NCBI GenBank assembly: GCA_934465295.1
Contig: CAKSKU010000025.1
Span: forward strand, 1 to 21,622
Direction of reading: 5' to 3'
DNA from: an uncultured Oscillospiraceae bacterium
GTDB taxonomy: Bacteria > Bacillota > Clostridia > Oscillospirales > Ruminococcaceae
Length of the DNA stretch: 21,622 nucleotides
In this document: positions 16,196 to 21,622 of the stretch, in pieces
How the letters are laid out: each line of letters starts with the position of its first letter
How positions within the stretch are numbered: the stretch's first letter is position 1
Translations under genes and position numbers: made by a program
The notes under the pieces: model-generated
The model's input: the letters and a program-made list of their open reading frames with translations, nothing else
What the model was told of the DNA's origin: nothing
The model's database searches: none

Positions 16196-16227
16196 AAAAA
16201 ACTTATTAAATTCGGAGGTAAAATCCA

Positions 16228-18867
16228 ATGGCAAAAAAATGGGTCTATACTTTTAAAGAAGGCAATATGACTATGCGTAACCTTCTCGGCGGTAAGGGCG
16301 CAAACCTTGCTGAAATGACCGAGATCGGACTTCCTGTTCCCCAGGGCTTTACAATCACAACAGAAGCTTGTACTCAGTACTATGAGGACGGCAGAAAGAT
16401 CAACGATGAGATCATGGCTCAGGCTATGGAAGGCGTTGCTTGGATGGAAAAGGAAAACGGCAAGAAGTTCGGCGATCTTAACAACCCTCTTCTCGTTTCC
16501 GTTCGTTCCGGCGCAAGAGCTTCAATGCCGGGCATGATGGATACTATCCTCAACCTCGGTCTTAACGACGATGTTGTTGCTGCAATGATCAAGAACAACC
16601 CGACACCTGAATTCGAGAGATTCGTTTACGACTCTTACAGAAGATTTATCCAGATGTTCTCCGACGTTGTTATGGAAGTCGGCAAGAAGTATTTTGAACA
16701 GCTCATCGACAAGATGAAGGAAGAAAAGGGCGTACATTTCGATGTAGAGCTCACAGCTGCTGACCTCAAGACACTTGCAGAACAGTTCAAGGCTGAATAC
16801 AAGAAGCAGCTCGGCACAGACTTCCCGTCCGATCCTGTTGAACAGCTCAAGCTCGCTATCGAAGCTGTATTCCGTTCATGGGACAACCCCCGTGCAAACG
16901 TTTATCGCCGTGACAACGATATCCCTTATTCCTGGGGTACTGCTGTTAACGTAATGCCAATGGTATTCGGTAACCTCAACAACGAGTCCGGTACAGGCGT
17001 TGCATTCACAAGAGATCCTGCTACGGGCGAAAAGAAGCTCATGGGTGAGTTCCTTATCAATGCACAGGGTGAAGACGTTGTTGCAGGCGTTCGTACACCA
17101 ATGCCTATCGCTCAGATGGAAAAGGAATTCCCTGAGGCTTATGCTGAATTCATCAAGGTTTGCGAAACACTCGAAAACCATTATCACGATATGCAGGATA
17201 TGGAGTTCACTGTTGAAAACAAGAAGCTCTATATGCTCCAGTGCCGTAACGGTAAGAGAACCGCTCAGGCTGCTCTTAAGATCGCTTGCGACCTCGTTGA
17301 CGAAGGCCACAAGAAGGATTACGAAGCAGTTGCAATGATCGATCCACGTAACCTCGACACACTCCTCCACCCACAGTTCGATGCTAAGGCACTTAAGGCT
17401 GCTACACCTCTCGGAAAGGGCCTCGGCGCTTCTCCCGGAGCTGCTTGCGGTAAGGTAGTATTCACAGCTGACGATGCAGAAGCTTGGAACGCTAAGGGTG
17501 AAAAGGTAGTTCTCGTTCGTCTTGAAACATCTCCTGAAGATATCACAGGTATGAAGGCTGCTCAGGGTATCCTTACAGTTCGTGGCGGTATGACCTCTCA
17601 CGCTGCCGTTGTTGCTCGTGGTATGGGTACTTGCTGTGTATCCGGCTGCGGCGACATCAAGATGGATGAAGAAAACAAGAAGTTTGAACTCGGCGGAAAG
17701 GTATTCCACGAGGGCGACTATATCTCTATCGATGGTACAACAGGTAACATCTACGGTGAGATCATTCCTACCGTTGACGCTACTATCGCAGGCGAATTCG
17801 GCAGAGTTATGGCTTGGGCTGACAAGTACAGAAAGCTCAAGGTAAGAACAAACGCTGATACTCCTACAGATGCTAAGAAGGCTAAGGAACTCGGTGCTGA
17901 AGGTATCGGTCTCTGCCGTACAGAGCACATGTTCTTCGATCCTGAGAGAATCGCTGCATTCAGAGAGATGATCTGCTCCGATACAGTTGAAGAGAGAGAA
18001 GCAGCTCTTGCTAAGATCGAACCTATGCAGCAGGGCGACTTTGAGGCTCTCTACGAAGCACTCGAAGGCTCACCTGTTACAATCAGATTCCTCGATCCTC
18101 CTCTCCACGAATTCGTTCCTACTGACGAAGCTGACATTGAAGCTCTTGCAAAGGCTCAGGGCAAGTCCGTTGAAGCTATCAAGAACATCATTGCAGGTCT
18201 CCACGAATTCAACCCAATGATGGGTCACCGTGGATGCCGTCTTACAGTAACATATCCTGAGATCGCTAAGATGCAGACAAGCGCTGTAATCAAGGCTGCT
18301 ATCAACGTTAAGAAGAAGCACCCTGATTGGGACGTTGCTCCTGAGATCATGATCCCGCTCGTAGGCGAAGTTAAGGAATTCAAGTTCGTTAAGAAGATCG
18401 TTGTTGAAGTTGCTGACAAGCTCATTGCTGAATCCGGCAGCGACCTTAAGTACAGCGTTGGTACAATGATCGAAATTCCTCGTGCTGCTCTTACAGCTGA
18501 TGAGATCGCTAAGGAAGCTGACTTCTTCTGCTTCGGTACAAACGACCTCACACAGATGACATTCGGCTTCTCCAGAGACGACGCAGGTAAGTTCCTCGGT
18601 GCTTACTACGATGCTAAGATCTACGAGAACGATCCGTTCGCTAAGCTCGATCAGGTCGGCGTTGGCAAGCTCATGAAGATGACAATCGACCTCGGCAAGC
18701 CTGTAAATCCTGCACTCCACTGCGGTATCTGCGGCGAGCACGGCGGCGATCCTACATCTGTAGAATTCTGCCACAAGATCGGTCTTGACTATGTATCCTG
18801 CTCACCTTTCCGTGTTCCGATCGCTCGTCTTGCAGCAGCTCAGGCAGCTATTGCTGAAAACAAGTAA
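16228..18867 (+). CDS. ppdK: pyruvate, phosphate dikinase
   Basis: PpdK converts pyruvate, ATP and phosphate to PEP, AMP and pyrophosphate, and in many anaerobes it also runs in the glycolytic direction. The 879-residue protein is nearly the same length as the Clostridium symbiosum enzyme (874). The N-terminal ATP-grasp domain carries the GGKGANLAEM and SVRSGA motifs. The phosphohistidine domain has G-G-M-T-S-H-A-A-V with catalytic His458. The C-terminal TIM-barrel PEP/pyruvate domain has GLCRTEHMFF and C-G-I-C-G-E-H-G-G-D with Cys832. The ATG follows GGAGG. Its codon use is strongly biased (AAG, CTC, GTT), unlike the neighbouring small genes, which suggests high expression. It appears to be monocistronic, with its own promoter and terminator. 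Confidence 0.98.
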   Translation: MAKKWVYTFKEGNMTMRNLLGGKGANLAEMTEIGLPVPQGFTITTEACTQYYEDGRKINDEIMAQAMEGVAWMEKENGKKFGDLNNPLLVSVRSGARASMPGMMDTILNLGLNDDVVAAMIKNNPTPEFERFVYDSYRRFIQMFSDVVMEVGKKYFEQLIDKMKEEKGVHFDVELTAADLKTLAEQFKAEYKKQLGTDFPSDPVEQLKLAIEAVFRSWDNPRANVYRRDNDIPYSWGTAVNVMPMVFGNLNNESGTGVAFTRDPATGEKKLMGEFLINAQGEDVVAGVRTPMPIAQMEKEFPEAYAEFIKVCETLENHYHDMQDMEFTVENKKLYMLQCRNGKRTAQAALKIACDLVDEGHKKDYEAVAMIDPRNLDTLLHPQFDAKALKAATPLGKGLGASPGAACGKVVFTADDAEAWNAKGEKVVLVRLETSPEDITGMKAAQGILTVRGGMTSHAAVVARGMGTCCVSGCGDIKMDEENKKFELGGKVFHEGDYISIDGTTGNIYGEIIPTVDATIAGEFGRVMAWADKYRKLKVRTNADTPTDAKKAKELGAEGIGLCRTEHMFFDPERIAAFREMICSDTVEEREAALAKIEPMQQGDFEALYEALEGSPVTIRFLDPPLHEFVPTDEADIEALAKAQGKSVEAIKNIIAGLHEFNPMMGHRGCRLTVTYPEIAKMQTSAVIKAAINVKKKHPDWDVAPEIMIPLVGEVKEFKFVKKIVVEVADKLIAESGSDLKYSVGTMIEIPRAALTADEIAKEADFFCFGTNDLTQMTFGFSRDDAGKFLGAYYDAKIYENDPFAKLDQVGVGKLMKMTIDLGKPVNPALHCGICGEHGGDPTSVEFCHKIGLDYVSCSPFRVPIARLAAAQAAIAENK

Positions 18868-18901
18868 TCGAACCTTTAAGGTTAGTTTATAGCTAAAAAT
18901 T

Positions 18902-18933
18902 GCTCCGTACTCATCTCGGGTACGGAGCTTTTT
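18902..18933 (+). terminator. ppdK intrinsic terminator
   Basis: A perfect 9-bp stem GCTCCGTAC / GTACGGAGC (18902-18910 and 18920-18928) with a 9-base loop is followed directly by five T and then GTTT. Confidence 0.9.
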
Positions 18934-18934
18934 G

Positions 18935-18963
18935 TTTACTTTTTCGGAGGAGTATGGTATAAT
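18935..18963 (+). promoter_or_regulatory. promoter of the HIT-family gene
   Basis: TTTACT (18935-18940), a 17-base spacer ending TATGG, and TATAAT (18958-18963) form a sigma-A type promoter just after the ppdK terminator. The same arrangement recurs at 20629-20657. Confidence 0.65.
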
Positions 18964-19029
18964 GTAGAAAATCAACTATCGCAGAATTTGCGACAGTTCA
19001 AAAGATGTAAAAGGTTAGGCGGCAAAAAT

Positions 19030-19491
19030 ATGTGTTTTATTTGCGAAAGAATTGAAATGATAAAGAACAGCACAAATCCGTATTTCGTAAAAGAGCTTGA
19101 AACGGGATATGTCGTTCTCGGGGACAATCAGCACTTTAAGGGCTATACAATATTTCTCTGCAAAGAGCATAAAACCGAGCTTTTTCAGTTGAATCGCTTG
19201 GATAAAATGAAGTTTTTGGAGGAAATGTCAATTGTGGCAGAAGCGGTGTCAAAAGCTTTTGACGCAGAAAAAATGAACTATGAACTGCTTGGCAACGGCG
19301 ATACTCATTTGCACTGGCATCTGTTCCCGAGAAGAAGCGGCGATATAGAAAACTACGGAAACAACGGCAAAGGACTTGTCTGGTGGTACCCGATGGAGAA
19401 AATGTACAGTGACGACAACCGCCCCTCCGCCGAGGAACTGGAAGAAATGAAATGCAGGCTGTTGACTGAGTTGGACAGATCGCTGAAATGA
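19030..19491 (+). CDS. HIT-family protein (nucleotide hydrolase/transferase)
   Basis: The 153-residue protein has the histidine triad H93-L-H95-W-H97 within GDTHLHWHLFPR, so it should act on nucleotide phosphate bonds through a histidine intermediate. An N-terminal C-F-I-C pair (Cys2, Cys5) may bind zinc, as in several bacterial HIT proteins. I chose the ATG at 19030 because MCFICERI resembles typical HIT starts; an in-frame TTG at 18988 would add 14 unlikely residues. The ribosome site (AGGCGG) is only moderate. A separate promoter lies upstream, and a gap of about 165 bp follows. The natural substrate cannot be deduced. Confidence 0.88.
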   Translation: MCFICERIEMIKNSTNPYFVKELETGYVVLGDNQHFKGYTIFLCKEHKTELFQLNRLDKMKFLEEMSIVAEAVSKAFDAEKMNYELLGNGDTHLHWHLFPRRSGDIENYGNNGKGLVWWYPMEKMYSDDNRPSAEELEEMKCRLLTELDRSLK

Positions 19492-19657
19492 GTTTTGTAT
19501 AAAGGCAGAAAAAATACGCTGTGAACACAGCCTGCGGAATTGTTTGACCGTGATATCAGCGGCATCGGACATAGTAATGCTCTGTTTAAAGGATAAGAAA
19601 GTAATGTGCAAAATATGCATATTCCAAATTCCGATATATCAAAAAGGGGGAACCATT

Positions 19658-20122
19658 TTGCGAGTCATACTTAACAAAAACGATTATGATGCTGTCTGGG
19701 ATAAGATATTGCTTGAATTTAAATTCAGACCATCGGAGGAGGATTGGCTCAGCTTGCCTTTGACGAACAAAAAATATCATCTGTCTGAGATATGGACGGA
19801 AAAGCAGGAAAAGCTGATAAATGAGATATTCAAAAGATCGGTCATGTCGCAGATGTATGCTTTGGACTGGCAGCATGACTGCTTCATTTACGACCCCCAT
19901 GAGGATATTGCGCTCGGGTACTGCTATTTTGATGAGGGCAGGGACTGCAATGTCTATTTCCCGAGCTATTATCCCGACGGCGATTTTTATTTCTTTATTT
20001 CAACTGATTGGAAATGCGGGCTGTTTGGTCACCCATGGAGGAATGAAATATATGTAATGGGTGAGTCTCTGATAGATGAATTTGATAAGTCGAAAGATAT
20101 TTTAAAGCTTTCGGAGATATAA
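19658..20122 (+). CDS. DUF2716-like protein
   Basis: This 154-residue soluble protein is aromatic-rich. The pattern M-Y-A-L-D-W-Q-H (about residues 65-72), then YYPDGDFYFFIS and GLFGHPWRNEIYVMGESLI, is what I remember of the DUF2716 family, whose biochemical function is unknown. I chose the TTG at 19658 because AGGGGG stands 7 bases before it and the family core starts soon after; upstream in-frame codons read through unlikely sequence. There is no signal peptide or membrane segment. It is followed 41 bases later by the acetyltransferase. Families of this type are often found among immunity-like genes, which is context and not proof. Confidence 0.65.
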   Translation: MRVILNKNDYDAVWDKILLEFKFRPSEEDWLSLPLTNKKYHLSEIWTEKQEKLINEIFKRSVMSQMYALDWQHDCFIYDPHEDIALGYCYFDEGRDCNVYFPSYYPDGDFYFFISTDWKCGLFGHPWRNEIYVMGESLIDEFDKSKDILKLSEI

Positions 20123-20163
20123 AAAATTTCACACGGCAGTGAAAACTACGGGAAAGATAAAGT

Positions 20164-20586
20164 ATGATAAGAAAATTACAGAGATCGGATATAGACAGGG
20201 TCGCCGAAATATGGCTCAATACAAATCTGAAAGCGCATGATTTTATTTCGGAGCAATACTGGCGCGGCAATTTTGATATGGTGAAAGAAATGTTTCCGCA
20301 GGCGGAAGTTTATGTTTATGAAAGCGGCGGAAAAGTGCAGGGCTTTATAGGTCTGGACGGCGAATATATCAAGGGCATTTTTGTTTCCGATGAAATGCAG
20401 TCGCAGGGGATAGGCAAAGCCTTGCTTGATTATGCAAAAAGCAGAAAGTCGGAGCTTCAACTGAATGTGTATCGAAAAAACACACGGGCGATACGTTTCT
20501 ATCAGAGAGAGGGGTTCTCAGTTCGGAGCGAGGGGCTTGATGAAGCCGTTGGCGAGAAAGACTTTCTTATGGTGTGGAAAGAGTAA
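20164..20586 (+). CDS. GNAT acetyltransferase, YiaC-like
   Basis: The 140-residue protein is a compact GNAT acetyltransferase. The acetyl-CoA loop is Q79-S-Q-G-I-G-K (79-85), followed by the NTRAIRFYQREGF signature. The start (M-I-R-K-L-Q-R-S-D-I and E-I-W-L-N-T) and the segment AHDFISEQYW closely recall E. coli YiaC, which has been described as a lysine acetyltransferase; I rely on memory for this. Substrate here is unknown. The ribosome site is weak (GGGAAAGA). A 6-bp hairpin TTTCAC/GTGAAA lies in the gap before it. It shares a direction and close spacing with the DUF2716-like gene. Confidence 0.85.
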   Translation: MIRKLQRSDIDRVAEIWLNTNLKAHDFISEQYWRGNFDMVKEMFPQAEVYVYESGGKVQGFIGLDGEYIKGIFVSDEMQSQGIGKALLDYAKSRKSELQLNVYRKNTRAIRFYQREGFSVRSEGLDEAVGEKDFLMVWKE

Positions 20587-20598
20587 AAATATTTTGAG

Positions 20599-20627
20599 AA
20601 CGGTCAGGCTAAAACTTGACTGTTTTT
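20599..20627 (+). terminator. weak terminator after the YiaC-like gene
   Basis: AACGGTCA (20599-20606) pairs with TGACTGTT (20617-20624) with one G-U pair and a 10-base loop, and a T5 run follows TGACTG at 20623-20627. Confidence 0.5.
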
Positions 20628-20628
20628 G

Positions 20629-20657
20629 TTTACTTTTGAAAATTAATATGGTATAAT
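20629..20657 (+). promoter_or_regulatory. promoter of the DUF4375-like gene
   Basis: TTTACT (20629-20634), a 17-base spacer ending TATGG, and TATAAT (20652-20657) repeat the layout of the HIT-gene promoter exactly, including TATGGTATAAT. Confidence 0.65.
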
Positions 20658-20716
20658 AATACAAACAGGCGGTCGATCAGCTTGGCGAGCCGAATTTTGA
20701 CGGGGAGGAAATCAAT

Positions 20717-21184
20717 ATGATATGGGTCGATGGAAATGAAACAGACCTTAAACAGTTCACGGGAGAAGAGCTGTGCAAAAAGCTTGCACTCGAAATGTGG
20801 GATCATACTGAACAGTGGTCAGAATGTGCCGACTTTATACAGAATGCTATATTCATAATTGACTTTGATACAACAGTAAATATGGAGGGCTTTTCCACGC
20901 CGTATGAAGGGCAATTCACACCCGAATACTACTCGCAGATCATAAAAGCTTTCTATGCTATCGGCGACGAAAAAGATGCGGATATCCTTGCAGAAGCAGG
21001 TCGACTTGATCTACATTACCAAAAGCTCATCAACAGCACGGAAGATGAGAATGAGTCCGATAGAATTTATGACGAATTCAGTGAGAAGATCGCTGAGCTG
21101 GAAGATGAGCTGTATCTTAATACAGGGTTTGATATGTGGGCTTTGCTTTACAAGTATATTGATGAGCAGATCGGCAGGCTGTAA
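20717..21184 (+). CDS. DUF4375 / DMP19-like acidic protein
   Basis: This 155-residue protein is strongly acidic. The segment V-N-M-E-G-F-S-T-P-Y-E-G followed by YYSQIIKAFYAIGDEKDADILAEA resembles the DUF4375 (DMP19-type) pattern, in which an N-x-G-F turn precedes a helix containing an A-x-x-x-I-G-A/D element. DMP19 of Neisseria is a DNA mimic, and other relatives have been linked to toxin immunity; neither role is shown here. The start ATG at 20717 is preceded by GGGGAGG. It has its own promoter. I am moderately confident of the family and not of the function. Confidence 0.6.
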   Translation: MIWVDGNETDLKQFTGEELCKKLALEMWDHTEQWSECADFIQNAIFIIDFDTTVNMEGFSTPYEGQFTPEYYSQIIKAFYAIGDEKDADILAEAGRLDLHYQKLINSTEDENESDRIYDEFSEKIAELEDELYLNTGFDMWALLYKYIDEQIGRL

Positions 21185-21333
21185 TATCCTTCATACATTG
21201 CGGCTGTTTCTTTTTCAAAAAGAGCGGAATGTTCGTGAATTTCGGCTTTATCTTTTGCAAGATACAAACGATGTTCGGCATAAGCGAAAAACAAGCATTG
21301 ATGAATCTTTGCAAATGAAAATTTGACCAAAAA

Positions 21334-21622
21334 ATGGTTGAAAAAGGCGGCTGCAAGTGGTACAATGAGTATATCGGGGCAGTTGATCTGACGGAGGATG
21401 AGATGAGCAGATTTGAAACAGTTAAAAAGTATATTGATGAGTATGATTATTACGGTTTGCTTGCAGGTCACGCACCCGATGATGAATTTGACAGCTATTC
21501 AAAAAAGTTTGCTGATGATATTACAGAAAATGATACGGTTGAAGATATCGCTGCGATGATAGCAAATACAATGGATAAAGCATTTGGCGAAAAAATAAAC
21601 CCGAATAAATTTTTGGATACGG
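21334..21622 (+). CDS. DUF1871-like small protein, cut by window edge
   Basis: A frame open from 21319 runs to the end of the window without a stop. The first ATG is at 21334, without a good ribosome site; an ATG at 21403 follows GGAGG and is an alternative start. The readable part includes YIDEYDYYGLLAGHAPDDEF and then an acidic helical region (VEDIAAMIANTMDKAFG), which recalls the DUF1871 pattern (W/Y-D-P-I-G-L-L followed by D-E-Y-D). The call is tentative. The 149 bp between the preceding stop and this ATG hold no convincing gene. Confidence 0.5.
   Translation, partial: MVEKGGCKWYNEYIGAVDLTEDEMSRFETVKKYIDEYDYYGLLAGHAPDDEFDSYSKKFADDITENDTVEDIAAMIANTMDKAFGEKINPNKFLDT

Noticed and set aside
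16105..16200. Cyclic-di-GMP (GEMM) riboswitch before ppdK
   Set aside because: A short GGGCGAAGC stretch looks faintly similar, but the conserved GEMM core and tetraloop-receptor sequences are missing.
16876..17928. Long minus-strand open frame (350 codons) opposite ppdK
   Set aside because: It lies wholly inside the strongly codon-biased ppdK gene, is rich in Cys/Ser/His without domain pattern, and has no ribosome site that stands out.
21148..21471. Minus-strand open frame at the right end
   Set aside because: Part of it (around 21185-21300) looks protein-like, but it overlaps two better-supported plus-strand genes and has no ribosome site or known domain.

Overview
The window looks like a chromosomal segment of a Gram-positive gut Clostridium-class bacterium, most likely Oscillospirales (Ruminococcus-like). 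This is inferred from three things: the minus-strand order glmU, prs, pth, mfd, which matches the Bacillus/Clostridia housekeeping order; a bacterial pyruvate phosphate dikinase; and intergenic repeats of a kind I associate from memory with Ruminococcaceae. No taxonomic search could be run.

Layout. 1-1500: the tail of a possible upstream gene, then an alpha/beta hydrolase and a RimJ/RimL-type acetyltransferase, both more AT-rich than what follows and bracketed by a 16-bp direct repeat. 1531-5151: a two-helix membrane protein and sbcC, bracketed by inverted heptad-repeat arrays. 5200-6564: an MFS efflux-type transporter behind a well-formed transcription attenuator (promoter, 40-codon leader peptide, antiterminator, terminator carrying the Shine-Dalgarno). 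6572-7077: a 506-bp non-coding element with 56-bp terminal inverted repeats, a MITE candidate. 7203-15869 (minus strand): glmU, prs, a membrane-anchored unknown protein, pth, mfd and sbcD in that transcription order, with about 280 bp of repeats between pth and mfd. 15870-16227: a divergent control region. 16228-18867: ppdK with a structured 5' leader and a strong terminator. 18935-21622: a run of small genes (HIT protein, DUF2716-like, YiaC-like acetyltransferase, DUF4375/DMP19-like, and a partial DUF1871-like gene cut by the window edge).

How the genes fit together. GlmU makes UDP-GlcNAc for the wall, Prs makes PRPP, Pth recycles peptidyl-tRNA, Mfd couples repair to stalled transcription, and SbcD with SbcC forms the hairpin-cleaving nuclease. 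The two nuclease subunits are encoded on opposite strands about 2.1 kb apart, with the attenuator-controlled transporter and the mobile-like element between them. PpdK interconverts pyruvate and PEP. The small genes at the right end look accessory; several resemble families often seen as immunity or DNA-mimic proteins, but no toxin is visible.

The items most worth a second look are the transporter attenuator, the 506-bp element with its nested palindrome, the possible pseudoknot in the ppdK leader, and the heptad-repeat arrays, one of which supplies the last codons and stop of sbcC.
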